A stretch of DNA of 55,086 nt from Prevotella aurantiaca JCM 15754 (GCF_000614025.1 NZ_BAKF01000018.1:1-55086); one strand, 5' to 3'. Shown: positions 1 to 9,366, counted from the first letter of the stretch. Numbers and translations: made by a program. Notes: a model not told the origin generated them from the sequence alone.

Positions 1-56
1 GTAAGGCACAACCTTTACTTCAATAGTAGAAAACGAAATATACAGAAACGAAAAAA

Positions 57-87
57 GGCATTCCAAACTACATTGGAATGCCTTTTT
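57..87. terminator. Bidirectional intrinsic terminator
   Basis: A ten-base stem (GGCATTCCAA at 57-66, TTGGAATGCC at 73-82) is followed by five T on the plus strand. It is preceded by six A at 51-56, which read as a T tract on the minus strand. It lies 30 bases past the stop codon of the first minus-strand gene and probably ends that operon. Confidence 0.8.
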
Positions 88-116
88 GCTTATTTATATT
101 CTGCTATTTCGTACTC

Positions 117-497
117 TTATCTACTGATAAAATTGTAGTCAGAATCGAACTGTTTGGGGTGGCGACCGATGAGAACAGTGTTTAAAAGGCAGTTAGCCAC
201 AACCTCTTCCTTCGACAAATCCACCTTCGGATCGATGCGAACATCTTTTCCTAACAACACTTCCCAAGGACCATTGAAGTTGCTATCGTCTGCACCAAAG
301 AACATTTCGTTCGTATCTGGGTCCTCCATGAGTTGGTAATGAATATACTTTTTCGATGCAATAGGGTTGATGTCTAACAGCAATTCGTAAGCGTGCTGGA
401 AGGCTTTGCGCTGATTGCGTGCCTTCGGATACATCAATCCGATGTATGGAAAGATTTCTTCAAACTCGTATGCCTGGAAGTATTCTTTTAATTTCAT
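117..497 (-). CDS. Conserved hypothetical protein, 126 aa
   Basis: I do not recognise the family with certainty. The protein is small and soluble, rich in aromatic and acidic residues, with no signal peptide, membrane segment or cysteine cluster. It starts at ATG 497, 22 bases after the ribH stop codon, so it is probably the last gene of a TPR protein-ribH-hypothetical operon, and a strong terminator follows. The ordered codon use and operon position support a real gene. Nothing seen here indicates a role in riboflavin synthesis beyond co-transcription. Confidence 0.75.
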   Translation of the reverse strand: MKLKEYFQAYEFEEIFPYIGLMYPKARNQRKAFQHAYELLLDINPIASKKYIHYQLMEDPDTNEMFFGADDSNFNGPWEVLLGKDVRIDPKVDLSKEEVVANCLLNTVLIGRHPKQFDSDYNFISR

Positions 498-519
498 TGT
501 GTCGTTACTGACTTGTCCT

Positions 520-996
520 TTAGAATTTAGCCATCTTAATGGCTACTATTGCACATTCATCGCCTTTGTTTCCGTACTTGCCACCACTTCTATCCTTTGC
601 TTGTTGAAGGTCGTTAGTAGTGAGAAGTCCGTATATTACAGGGATTTCACAACTTGCATTAAGGCGCGAAATACCATAGGTTACACCCTGGCAGATATAG
701 TCGAAGTGAGGCGTTTCGCCACGAATGACACTTCCGAGTATGATAATGGCATCGTAACCACCATTGAGTGTCATCTGATGAGCGCCATATACGAGTTCGA
801 AACTGCCTGGAACGGTCTTCACATGAATGTTTTCGGGTATGGCTCCGTGCTTCTCTAACGTTCTAACAGCGCCATCAAGAAGTGCGCCAGTAACCTCTGG
901 GTTCCACTCTGATACTACTATTCCGAAGCACATGTTACTGGCATCGGGAACAGAAGTAAGGTCGTAATCCGATAAATTGTGTAATGCTGTGGACAT
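520..996 (-). CDS. ribH: 6,7-dimethyl-8-ribityllumazine synthase
   Basis: This is lumazine synthase, the penultimate step of riboflavin synthesis. It condenses 5-amino-6-ribitylamino-uracil with 3,4-dihydroxy-2-butanone 4-phosphate. The 158-residue length fits the family. Visible landmarks are the N-terminal substrate-binding region ([11 protein letters not shown]), the PGSFEL loop, and [15 protein letters not shown], whose His is the conserved catalytic residue. The start at ATG 996 lies 13 bases after the stop of the upstream TPR gene, which indicates co-transcription. The other rib genes are not in the window, so this gene is separated from them, as is common in Bacteroidales. Confidence 0.97.
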   Translation of the reverse strand: MSTALHNLSDYDLTSVPDASNMCFGIVVSEWNPEVTGALLDGAVRTLEKHGAIPENIHVKTVPGSFELVYGAHQMTLNGGYDAIIILGSVIRGETPHFDYICQGVTYGISRLNASCEIPVIYGLLTTNDLQQAKDRSGGKYGNKGDECAIVAIKMAKF

Positions 997-1009
997 TTCC
1001 TATATCAGA

Positions 1010-1684
1010 TTAGTTGCTTGCGCGCTCGATATACTTATCAATATCTTGGCTCATAGGAGAGTTAACATACTTTGTTTTAATCTCCTCGTAAAGCTTTAAT
1101 GCGTCAGCCTTCTTGCCTTCGCTTTCAAGAATAATGCCTGCTTTTCTCAAAGCCAATGGTGCTATGCTCATATTAATACCTTCGAAGCCCTTAGCATTGG
1201 CCATATCAGCTGCCTTTTTAAAGCTTTCTACAGCCTTATCGTTTTGGTTATTGTTTGCATAAATGTCTCCAAGAGCCATCTGAGAGGCTGGACTGATGAT
1301 CTGATCGTTCGATGTTGAGTACTTTTGAACGTTCTCTAAAGCCTTAGACCAGTTTGGTTTTTCTTGGTGTGCATAGCAAAGACCAATGTAAAGATTAGCG
1401 AGATTGCCAGCGTTGGTGCTGCTATAATCGCTTTGTACCTTTTGGAATACCTTGAGAGCTTGGTCGAACTGCTGTGCTTGGAAAAGCTTTTGAGCTTGTG
1501 CCAGCTGTGTGCTTGCTTCTGTTTCTTTAGGTTCAGAAACGAAAGTCTTGTAGAGGAAGAACCCAGCAACTACTACAAGGATTGCTACAATAGCAATGAT
1601 AGCGGTCTTTCCGTGCTTCATGAAGAAGGCTTCCGATTTGTTGAGGGTTTCTTCATAAGTGCCCTCTGCTTTTTTGTTTACCAT
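1010..1684 (-). CDS. Membrane-anchored tetratricopeptide repeat protein (YfgM-like)
   Basis: The 224-residue protein has a short cytoplasmic N-terminus, one transmembrane segment at about residues 27-46 (AIIAIVAILVVVAGFFLYKT), and a periplasmic tail of helical repeats with TPR signatures (YIGLCYAHQEKPNWSKALE, ALGDIYANNNQNDKAVESF). This matches the YfgM/TPR_21 type of Sec-associated chaperone-like proteins, though the exact role in Bacteroidetes is not established. It is the first gene of a three-gene operon with ribH. A -7 box (TAATTTTG on the minus strand) lies about 75 bases upstream of ATG 1684. Confidence 0.85.
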   Translation of the reverse strand: MVNKKAEGTYEETLNKSEAFFMKHGKTAIIAIVAILVVVAGFFLYKTFVSEPKETEASTQLAQAQKLFQAQQFDQALKVFQKVQSDYSSTNAGNLANLYIGLCYAHQEKPNWSKALENVQKYSTSNDQIISPASQMALGDIYANNNQNDKAVESFKKAADMANAKGFEGINMSIAPLALRKAGIILESEGKKADALKLYEEIKTKYVNSPMSQDIDKYIERASN

Positions 1685-1759
1685 TTTTGTTTATCTTTTT
1701 TTATTATTTTCGCTTTGTTTTTGCTACGCTCTTGTTAGATGCAAGTTTGTATAACGTGG

Positions 1760-1767
1760 CAAAATTA
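1760..1767 (-). promoter_or_regulatory. -7 promoter box for the TPR-ribH operon
   Basis: The minus strand reads TAATTTTG, matching the Bacteroidetes sigma -7 consensus TAnnTTTG. It lies 75 bases before the start codon of the TPR gene. Confidence 0.55.
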
Positions 1768-1821
1768 CTGATTTTCTCGCACATATTGAAATATATTACG
1801 CTTTTTTTTAACATAGATATT

Positions 1822-1854
1822 AAAAAGGCCGCACTTATCTATAAGAGCGGCCTT
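1822..1854 (-). terminator. Intrinsic terminator of the C10 protease gene
   Basis: On the minus strand, AAGGCCGC and GCGGCCTT form a GC-rich stem followed by five T. It lies 28 bases past the protease stop codon. Confidence 0.8.
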
Positions 1855-1881
1855 ACGTTTAAACCATAATGCTATAATCTA

Positions 1882-4874
1882 TTACCTAATTCCTATTTTC
1901 TTTGTGATTGTGCCTTCAGTTGTTATAATACGTACAACATATACACCATTTTGGATAGGTAGGAAGATGCTGTTGGCAATGTTAGTTGTACTAAATGCCT
2001 TTGTACCAGCTATATTATAAACTTCTACGCAACGTACGTTCTTGGTGTTGTTGAAGTTGATAACGTTACCATTTATGGTGAAATTAGCTTCGTTTTCGGT
2101 TGTTTGAATCTCATCAATGCCTGTTACTACACCTAAGTAAACTACTTGAGTGTTGTGTCCTGCAAGTGGAATTTCTTGTCCATACTTCTTGCCTTTAGGA
2201 CGGTATTCGGCATAAAGGAGATACTTACCAGGCTGTAATGCAGCCTCAGGAGCCAACGAGAAGGTGTATTCTTCGCTCTTTCCTTCTTCCAAAGTAACTG
2301 ATTTCATGAATGCCATCATACCTCCAGCACGCGTAGCAGGGCGTAAACGTACGTAAACAGGTACTCCCTTAACTGCTTTGCGTGCAGTAATCTTGAGCTT
2401 AAAGCCGCTTGTACGCTTTCCAACTTCAAGTTGTGATGTTGGAATAGTGAACTCTGTGCACGACAATTCAATAGCGTCGTTGTCGAGAACTTCAAGCGTA
2501 TATTCTTTCTTTTGACCACCCATAGGAGTTTCAACACCATTTACTACATAGTAAGGAACGAGCGAATACTTACCAGCAGCTAAGTCTAAACGTGAAGAGT
2601 AGACTGCTTTTGCTAATTCCATCTTCTTATAATCAGCTTCCTTCGTCTGAATAATGTCGTATACTTTACTATTATCGGTTACATCAACTGCCTTCATCAG
2701 CATTGACGAATTACCTGCAGCGCCATAGTTTCGTGCCTCTTGGAGAATGGCAATAATATCGCCTTGCTTAACAGCAGCATTGTTTTCTTTGTTGGTATTG
2801 CTAATCCAGAGCATCTCACTTTCTTGGTAGAAGACAGGAGTAGTTATCTCTTCTAATACCTCAAGGATATTATCTTCGGTGAATGCAGGCTTGAAAGGAT
2901 AGCTTTCCCACTTTGCAATGTTGTCTTTATAGCGTTGTTTATCTTCTTCTGTTGCATCTTCTTTAGGTTCAGTTACGTTTACATTCTTCTCAAATGCAGT
3001 TACTTTGTACTTACCAGCAGGTAGGTCGTTAGGAAGTTCACAAAGCAATTGAATCGTCTTTTCGCTATTATCGTACACCTGATGGAAGGTGGCTTTGTCG
3101 TTCTCATGAACATAATAGACCTTTGATTCGTCGTTTACAGAAGTGAACTTGAGCCAAATATGGTTGAGATAAAAGTCGTCGCTGTTATTCTTTAGTACTA
3201 ATGTGAACTTACCAGACCCTTTTGCATGAAGTTCGTTTTCAGCAGTAATAGGCTTCATAAGTGTAACGTTTGGTACAGGTTCGTGCTGTTTAACGCTTAC
3301 GATCTTATTATCTTCTACGGTTGCTTCGCCATAGTTTGGCAAGTTGTTAGGGCATAAAACAAGTTGCCAATCATCGCTTCCATTGGCCTTTACAGCAAAT
3401 TGTATTCTGTAATCGCTGCCGTTTGGCACATTGCCATCAATCTCTTTTTTAACCCAATGGCTAATATAAAAGCCTGTAGTATAGAGGTTTCCGTCAACAT
3501 TTACAGGGGCGAATGTCTTGTCTTCTTCCTTCAAAATGGCTTTCACCTCATTGTTCTTGTCAATCAAAACAAGGCCTACCTTACCTATAAACTTATCACA
3601 ATCGTGGTTATCGATGCGTTGCATGCCCAGAATTTGGCCGCCAGCTTCGACTACTGCAATGCGACTTGAACCGAAAATAGCCCATACTTTCTTTCCAGGA
3701 GTACCGCCATTGAGAGGCTTTATGCCCGTGATGATTTCTTGTTGAAGGTTGTAACCTCCACCATTAGCGCCAATTCCAAGAGAGTAAGGCTCAAGAGCAT
3801 TTACTCGAAAATATCCGTTACTCTTGCCATACCAACCCCAATTGAAATGGAAATAGTCCTCGCTGTCGTATCCATCGCACACAAATGCGTGTCCACCCTT
3901 GCCATCTTCGTTGGTTGCAGAGTAGAAAACAGGACGTCCCGCATCAAGTTCGGCCTTAATCATGCCTATCCATTGAGGAGTAGAATAGTACTCGCGTCTC
4001 TTATAAGAGATACCTGTATCGTAGCCAAAGTAGTTAACCATAGCTCCAGTTACGGCTTGTGAGTAGGCACCACCCTCACCGCTGGGCATGAAAGACATAT
4101 GTACGCTGAACGCAGACAAGCTACTTAGCGTAGCAACCATATCGTTTTCAGTTTCGTCGGCATTGTCTTTCTCCAATCGCTCAGGCATTTTTGTCCAATC
4201 AAAGTTGCCTGTTGTGAAGTCGATATCGTGTCTTTTGCCAAGGTTATCTGTGTAGCTCATGTTACCAGTACCCTGTGCTGGCCACTTGTGATAGCGCATA
4301 ATCTGTGCCATAGCAGTAGCAACGCATCCTACATAATAATGTTCTTTCGGATTGTTTTCGGTGGGTTTCTTAGCAGGCATCTTATTGAAGAAAGGCGCGT
4401 CTTGTCCCCATTGTATGTTGTTCAGCAATGGTTTAACCTTTACTTCGCCACGTGGGGCAACGCGTTCGTCCTCTTTTACGAAGTCAGTAGAGCCTGTTCG
4501 CTGTTGTCTTTCAACAGCATTTGCGAACATCTTCATCATGTTAACGACGTTAGAAGGAGCACCTTCTAAGTCGAAGGTGCCCTTGTCGCTATAACCAATA
4601 ATTGTGCCTATGGCGTCGTCTCCAGATACAATGACGAAGCCACCGTTGTTTTCCACGTTATAGACATAGAAAGGTGAGTAGTTAGCCGTGGTCGAAAATG
4701 TTGCATGCATTAACTTTCTGGCATCGCCATAAGGTGTGCCTTAACATTTCGATGATGGTGTTTTGCCAGGAAGTCCTGCGCTATGCGCTGTGCTTCAGTC
4801 CTTGAAACTTTTTCGGCAAAGGCTGGTATTGCGAGCAACGCAAATAGCAGCAAGAAGTTGAATGTACGTTTCAT
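1882..4874 (-). CDS. Interpain/streptopain-like C10 cysteine protease, T9SS-sorted, frameshifted as given
   Basis: This is a secreted papain-fold protease of MEROPS family C10 (streptopain, interpain A, periodontain). From ATG 4874 there is a signal peptide (MKRTFNFLLLFALLAIPAFA) and the start of a propeptide. That frame stops at 4711 while the rest continues in another frame. Adding one C at the CC near 4736 restores VKAHPYGDARKLMHATF and one product of about 997 residues. Prodomain: YVYNVENNGGFVIVSGDD. Catalytic Cys: YYVGCVATAMAQ (about residue 184 restored). Catalytic His: GGHAFVCDGYDSEDYFHFNWG (about 329). A long beta-rich region follows, ending in a type A T9SS sorting domain (NGVYVVRIITTEGTITKKIGIR). 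Interpain A degrades host haem proteins and complement; a similar role here is inferred. The break is probably a sequencing error, although a real null allele is possible. Confidence 0.88.
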
Positions 4875-4980
4875 GCTTTTAAATTTAGTTGTAACAATAT
4901 AATTTTATGATGTTTATTGTTTTCCAGGATGTCTACAAAGTTAGTCGTTTAGGATAAGCGTTAGTTCGCTCATTCGATTG

Positions 4981-4988
4981 CAAATATA
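4981..4988 (-). promoter_or_regulatory. -7 promoter box for the C10 protease
   Basis: The minus strand reads TATATTTG, a full match to TAnnTTTG. It lies about 107 bases upstream of ATG 4874, leaving a fairly long AT-rich leader. Confidence 0.5.
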
Positions 4989-5167
4989 GTTTTTTATTCG
5001 TAAAGTAGTATAAATAATAAAAAAAAATGCAATGCGATAAGTATTTTTTAACATTCTCACATAAAAACTGAATATATATAATACAGGTATTTTGCATATA
5101 TGCAACTAATTGTATAATTATACTATAGTGTAACTTTCAGAGTGTCAAAGGCTTACAAGTGTGTTCT

Positions 5168-5262
5168 AAAAGAGCCTGTTTTGCGTTGCAATATAGGCTC
5201 TTTTGCGACGCAAAACAGGCACTTTTACAGCGCGAAAGAGGCTCTTTTGCATTGCAATAGTG
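5168..5262. repeat. 22-bp-period intergenic repeat array 1
   Basis: Tandem degenerate 22-base units start at 5179, 5201, 5223 and 5245, after a partial unit at 5168-5178. Each begins TTTTGC or TTTTAC and has a near-palindromic core (for example TTTTGCGACGCAAAA) followed by a 7-base spacer such as CAGGCAC. The array fills much of the gap between the trxB terminator and the C10 protease promoter. The conserved tail is weak here. A possible remnant with GTTACAC on the minus strand near 5130 suggests minus orientation. Confidence 0.85.
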
Positions 5263-5271
5263 TATATACAA

Positions 5272-5321
5272 AAAGAGACTAATATTATGCAAGTTCTTCA
5301 ATGCATAATGTTAGCCTCTTT
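5272..5321 (-). terminator. trxB: Terminator of trxB
   Basis: On the minus strand, the arms AAAGAGGCTAACATTATGCA and TGCATAATATTAGTCTCTTT form a stem of about 20 bp with two mismatches, followed by TTTTTG. It begins 38 bases past the trxB stop codon. Confidence 0.8.
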
Positions 5322-5359
5322 AATTTAGTTGTTATTGGACTATATGTCCTTAGCAAAGA

Positions 5360-6301
5360 TTACTTCTCGCCCTTATCTTGCAAGAAGCGTTCTGCCTCGA
5401 TTGCTGCTTTGGCACCACTGCCTGCTGCCACAACTCCTTGACGATAGATAGGGTCGGCAACGTCGCCAGCAGCATAAACACCTTCGATATTAGTAGCCGT
5501 AGATGTACCCTTGGTTACGATAAAGCCTTGTGGGTCGAGTTCGAGTTGGCCCTTAAAGAGTTCTGTGTTAGGGGTATGGCCGATTGCAAGGAAGAATCCA
5601 TCAATTTGAATGTCGTACTTCTCCTCGTTCTCTTCGCCCTTGAAGCGTACCAAATGTGCACCTTCTACACCATCTTCACCGTAAAGTCCGAGCGTATTGG
5701 TGTTGTAAAGGATTTCTATATTTTCTTTTTCCTCTACACGTTTGCGCATGATTTCAGCTGCACGAAGGTATGGCTTGCGTACAATCATGTATACTTTCTT
5801 AGCCAAACTTGACAGATACATTGCTTCTTCGCAGGCTGTATCGCCACCACCTACTACGGCTACGGTACGCTTGCGGTAGAAGAAACCGTCGCAGGTAGCA
5901 CATGCACTAACACCTTGTCCACGGTATTTTTCTTCGTCAGATAAACCAAGATATTTTGCACTTGCACCTGTTGCGATGATAAGTGTATTTGCTTCGATAA
6001 CGTTGCCACGCTCATCTTCCAAAATGAAAGGACGCTTGCTGAGGTCTGCCTTTACGATAGAACCATCGCGAACGTCAGCTCCAACGTTAGTAGCTTGGGC
6101 TTTCATTTCTTGCATTAGCTCGTTGGCGTCAATACCATCTTTAAAGCCTGGGAAGTTCTCTATAATTGTTGTGGTGGTTAATTGTCCACCTGGTTGCAAA
6201 CCAGCGTATAGCACTGGTTGTAGATTAGAACGGCTTGCGTAGATAGCTGCAGTGTATCCTGCTGGGCCGCTACCTATGATTAATGTCTTTACTTTTTCCA
6301 T
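5360..6301 (-). CDS. trxB: Thioredoxin-disulfide reductase
   Basis: This is a cytoplasmic FAD enzyme that passes electrons from NADPH to thioredoxin. The 313-residue length is standard for the low-molecular-weight class. Landmarks are the FAD-binding GSGPAGYTAAIYASR at residues 10-24, the redox motif CATC at 134-137, the NADPH-binding VVGGGDTACEEA, and the C-terminal FAD motif GVYAAGDV. It lies about 97 bases downstream of the first deoxynucleoside kinase on the same strand, so it may be read from that unit or from its own promoter. A strong terminator follows. Confidence 0.97.
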   Translation of the reverse strand: MEKVKTLIIGSGPAGYTAAIYASRSNLQPVLYAGLQPGGQLTTTTIIENFPGFKDGIDANELMQEMKAQATNVGADVRDGSIVKADLSKRPFILEDERGNVIEANTLIIATGASAKYLGLSDEEKYRGQGVSACATCDGFFYRKRTVAVVGGGDTACEEAMYLSSLAKKVYMIVRKPYLRAAEIMRKRVEEKENIEILYNTNTLGLYGEDGVEGAHLVRFKGEENEEKYDIQIDGFFLAIGHTPNTELFKGQLELDPQGFIVTKGTSTATNIEGVYAAGDVADPIYRQGVVAAGSGAKAAIEAERFLQDKGEK

Positions 6302-6398
6302 AGTGTTTGTTATTATAAATATTTTTCTTTCTTTATTTGTTCCTTTTTATCAATACTGCGATGCATTGTTATGATAAAAGACAGGGTAGGGTGTCTGC

Positions 6399-7019
6399 CT
6401 ATTTCGGTGGGAATAGACCGAAGAGACGTGCATCTATCATATCTTCAATACGCTTGAAGTCTTGCGGATTGGTGGCGAAATCAGTGGTATCTCCATCAAC
6501 TATCATCAGCTCACCCTCGTAAGTTTTAATCCAATTCTCGTATCTCTCGTTCAGACCGCGTAAGTAATCAATGCGCATAGTCTGTTCATAATCGCGTCCT
6601 CGCTGCTGTATATGCTCAATAAGATGGGGTACGCTACTCCTTATATATATAAGAAGGTCGGGCAGTTTCACCAAGCTGAGCATAAGATCGAATAATTGTG
6701 TGTAGTTCTCAAAGTCGCGATCGCTCATCAATCCCATATCGTGTAGGTTGGGAGCAAATATGCGTGCGTCTTCAAATATAGTACGATCTTGAATGATTGT
6801 GTCGCTTGAGCGTGATATTTCAACCACATCTCTGAAGCGTTTGTTCAAGAAATATATCTGAAGATTGAACGCCCAGCGGTTCATATCCTCATAATAGTCG
6901 GCGAGATAAGGGTTGTTGTCCACTGGTTCGAACTGTGCCGTCCAGCCATATCGTTTGGCAAGCATTGTTGTAAGTGTTGTTTTGCCTGCTCCTATGTTTC
7001 CTGCAATAGCTATATGCAT
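6399..7019 (-). CDS. Deoxynucleoside kinase (paralogue 1)
   Basis: This is a nucleotide-salvage kinase that phosphorylates deoxynucleosides using a triphosphate donor. Its 206 residues match the dNK/dGK/dCK family. Visible features are the P-loop GNIGAGKTT at residues 7-15, the substrate-site motif QDRTIFED, and the lid arginines in RGRDYEQTMRIDYL. It is clearly paralogous to the next gene, from the identical start MHIAIAGNIG to the end LFGLF. The two genes are 38 bases apart. Tandem kinases of this kind in other bacteria form heteromeric deoxyadenosine/deoxyguanosine kinases. Substrate specificity cannot be read from sequence alone. Confidence 0.93.
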   Translation of the reverse strand: MHIAIAGNIGAGKTTLTTMLAKRYGWTAQFEPVDNNPYLADYYEDMNRWAFNLQIYFLNKRFRDVVEISRSSDTIIQDRTIFEDARIFAPNLHDMGLMSDRDFENYTQLFDLMLSLVKLPDLLIYIRSSVPHLIEHIQQRGRDYEQTMRIDYLRGLNERYENWIKTYEGELMIVDGDTTDFATNPQDFKRIEDMIDARLFGLFPPK

Positions 7020-7057
7020 ATTCTTTTTAATGAGTATTGGGTGAGTTTGGTTGAATA

Positions 7058-7672
7058 TTAAAACAATCCGAAGAGTTCACGATCAATCTTATCGGTAATA
7101 AAACCAAAGTCTTTCGGATTGTGTTGGTAGTCGAGTTCGTCTACATTTATGGTCAGAACGCGTCCCTTATACTGGTTTTGTATAAAGTCTTCGTACCGTT
7201 TGTTAATGTTTTCGAGATAGTCTAACGGCATGCGTTGCTCATAATCACGGCCTCGTTTCTCAATGTTCTCTACCAAATGGCTTACCGATGCACGAAGATA
7301 AAGCATGAGGTCGGGGTAGCGAACAGCGTCGGTCATATCCTCAAAGAGTTCCATATAGGTTTCATAATCGCGATGATCAAGGTTGCCCATGGCATAATTG
7401 TTAGCTGTAAATACGTAAACGCCTTCGTAAATGGTTCGGTCTTGAATCACATTAGTGTCAGACTGGCTGATTTCCAGCAAGTCTTTGAAGCGCTCTTTTA
7501 GGAAAAATACCTCCATAGGGAACGACCATCGCTTTATATCTTTATAGTAATCGTCGAGGTATGGATTGAATTCCACCGACTCATAGCGTGGCTGCCAGCC
7601 GTAGCGCTTGGCTAACATGGCTGTCAGCGTAGTCTTTCCACTTCCAATATTTCCTGCTATTGCTATGTGCAT
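7058..7672 (-). CDS. Deoxynucleoside kinase (paralogue 2)
   Basis: This second deoxynucleoside kinase has 204 residues, with the P-loop GNIGSGKTT, the QDRTIYEG motif and RGRDYEQRMPLDYL. An in-frame ATG lies further upstream, but it would run backwards into the pafA coding region. The start at ATG 7672 is chosen because it gives the same N-terminus as its neighbour (MHIAIAGNIG) and sits 14 bases after the pafA stop codon. The pafA, kinase 2 and kinase 1 genes are tightly packed and probably co-transcribed, linking phosphate-ester hydrolysis with nucleoside salvage. Confidence 0.93.
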   Translation of the reverse strand: MHIAIAGNIGSGKTTLTAMLAKRYGWQPRYESVEFNPYLDDYYKDIKRWSFPMEVFFLKERFKDLLEISQSDTNVIQDRTIYEGVYVFTANNYAMGNLDHRDYETYMELFEDMTDAVRYPDLMLYLRASVSHLVENIEKRGRDYEQRMPLDYLENINKRYEDFIQNQYKGRVLTINVDELDYQHNPKDFGFITDKIDRELFGLF

Positions 7673-7686
7673 AGGTTGTTTTAGTT

Positions 7687-9153
7687 TTATCGTAATACAG
7701 CCTTGCCGATGCAACCGTTGGGCATTTGTATCTTCAGCATTGCACAAACGGTGGCTGCAATATCGTTGATGGTAACTTCTTGTGTGGTTTCTCCGTGGTT
7801 CACGTGCCAACCGAACATCACCCAAGGAATGTGTGTGTCGTAAGGATAAGGCTGTCCATGCTGTGTTCCAATGTAGTCTGGAGAGTTCTTTGCACCGAAG
7901 AATTGCGCACGAGTAACTACTCCTATCTCTCCAGAACGATGGCGCATATAGCCGTTCATCATACGTGTTTTAATGAAATCGGGCATGGTTTCGGTCGCAA
8001 CACGCTCTTGATCGAATACGAAAATGTATTGTGGATCTTGCTTTAAGTAGTCGATAGCCTCGTCAATAATGTCTTGTTTCTTCTTTCCTGCTTGTGTTAT
8101 CATCTTGTCATCTAATGCAAATTGATAATTGTCTTCGCCCATAACAGGTTTAATTCCGAACTTATTTTGCAAGTGATTGTTAAGTTCTTGTACGGCTTTG
8201 TTGTACTCAAACGCTCCAGCAGGTATGCGATGCTTCTTCAAGAAGTTATAGTTGTGTGCCGCACCATGGTCTGCTGTGAGGAAAAGAAGATAGTTTCCAC
8301 GTCCTACTTTTGCATCTAATGCATTGAGAAACTCGGTTAAATCCTTATCCAACCGCATATAAACGTCGTGGTTTTCCTTACCTCGTGTGCTATATTGATG
8401 GCCGATTGCATCGGTAGAAGAGATGCTGACAGTAAGCATATCGGTTTCTTTACCTTGACCTAAACGCTCGTTCTCCAATGCTGCAATAGCCATCTTGAAG
8501 GTTACAGTAACTCCTTCGTTGGATGTTCTGATATTATAATTAGGTGCTGTATGATTGGCTTTGTTGAACTTTTCTACCCATTCTGGCAACTTATCCATAT
8601 AATATGTAGAGGTAACAAAGTGTCCTGCAGAGGTGTCCCACCAGTATGCTGCATCGGCAGAATGACCTGCAGGCAAGATAGAAGCACGATCCTTGAGCGA
8701 TACACCAATTACTTTTGAACGGAAATTGGTAGCTAATTTAAGTTCATCACCAATAGTTGTAGTAAGCAAACGGTGCGGACTCATCTGTCCTTCCTTACTG
8801 TTTGAGCCTACACTGCGCACGGTTGTATCGGTACAACAGTACACATACTGGTCGTTTTGCCACCAGTTATTGCCGCAAATACCATGAAGAGCTGGTACAG
8901 AACCAGTGAAAACAGATGAGTGTCCAATAGCTGTTACCGTTGGAGCGTAGTTTATTTGAGTGTTTTCTAAAGAGAAACCCTCGTTAAGAAGGCGGCGCAA
9001 ACCACCTTGTCCGTATTCGTTTTGATAGAAATAGAGGTAATCCCAGCGCATCTGGTCAACCACAAGACCAACGACTAGCTTTGGTCTTTCCACTTGAGCT
9101 TGCATTGTCAGCGCCATAAAGAGCGTCAGAACGAAGAGTGATACTTTTCTCAT
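7687..9153 (-). CDS. pafA: PafA-type alkaline phosphatase, exported
   Basis: This is a periplasmic or surface phosphomonoesterase of the alkaline phosphatase/NPP superfamily. The 488 residues begin with a signal peptide (MRKVSLFVLTLFMALTMQAQ). Metal and nucleophile motifs are visible: VVDQMRW with Asp33, PTVTAIGHSSVFTG with the likely nucleophile Thr74, GNNWW (the Asn that contacts phosphate in PafA), SLKDRASI (the Lys-x-Arg pair typical of PafA), DHGAAH, and THIPWVMFG. PafA homologues act on many phosphate monoesters and are often not repressed by phosphate. It is the first gene of a probable operon with two nucleoside kinases, so dephosphorylated nucleosides could feed salvage; this link is inferred. 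Confidence 0.92.
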   Translation of the reverse strand: MRKVSLFVLTLFMALTMQAQVERPKLVVGLVVDQMRWDYLYFYQNEYGQGGLRRLLNEGFSLENTQINYAPTVTAIGHSSVFTGSVPALHGICGNNWWQNDQYVYCCTDTTVRSVGSNSKEGQMSPHRLLTTTIGDELKLATNFRSKVIGVSLKDRASILPAGHSADAAYWWDTSAGHFVTSTYYMDKLPEWVEKFNKANHTAPNYNIRTSNEGVTVTFKMAIAALENERLGQGKETDMLTVSISSTDAIGHQYSTRGKENHDVYMRLDKDLTEFLNALDAKVGRGNYLLFLTADHGAAHNYNFLKKHRIPAGAFEYNKAVQELNNHLQNKFGIKPVMGEDNYQFALDDKMITQAGKKKQDIIDEAIDYLKQDPQYIFVFDQERVATETMPDFIKTRMMNGYMRHRSGEIGVVTRAQFFGAKNSPDYIGTQHGQPYPYDTHIPWVMFGWHVNHGETTQEVTINDIAATVCAMLKIQMPNGCIGKAVLR

Positions 9154-9190
9154 TTTTAGCTATTTGAATAGTTTTTATTGAACTTTTGCT

Positions 9191-9215
9191 CTACCATTGG
9201 TATGGCAAATGGTAG
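9191..9215 (-). promoter_or_regulatory. Inverted repeat in the pafA leader
   Basis: CTACCATT (9191-9198) and AATGGTAG (9208-9215) form a perfect 8-bp stem with a 9-base loop. It lies between the pafA -7 box and the start codon. It may be a leader hairpin or an operator; no T tract follows on the minus strand. Confidence 0.45.
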
Positions 9216-9229
9216 TTACTTTAACCTTG

Positions 9230-9237
9230 CAAAGATA
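9230..9237 (-). promoter_or_regulatory. -7 promoter box for pafA
   Basis: The minus strand reads TATCTTTG, matching TAnnTTTG. It lies 77 bases upstream of ATG 9153. Confidence 0.55.
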
Positions 9238-9319
9238 CAATTTAATTATGAAACAAGGGTAACAAACTTGTAAGTATTTTCCGTTGTTCTCTATTTCCCT
9301 ACTTTTATAATGTGTAATC

Positions 9320-9350
9320 TTGGCAACATCAGATTTTTATTCTATATTTG
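9320..9350 (+). promoter_or_regulatory. Promoter of the Nim-like gene
   Basis: TTG at 9320-9322, a 20-base spacer, and TATATTTG at 9343-9350 match the Bacteroidetes -33/-7 consensus. The start codon at 9367 leaves a very short leader, which argues against the longer in-frame start at 9310. Confidence 0.75.
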
Positions 9351-9366
9351 CAAAAAAATAAAAATT

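Noticed and set aside
7673..7825. Longer start for deoxynucleoside kinase 2
   Set aside because: The extra 51 residues lie within pafA coding sequence, and the shorter start is identical to that of its paralogue.
9310..9366. Upstream start for the Nim-like gene
   Set aside because: The added segment spans the promoter -33 and -7 boxes.
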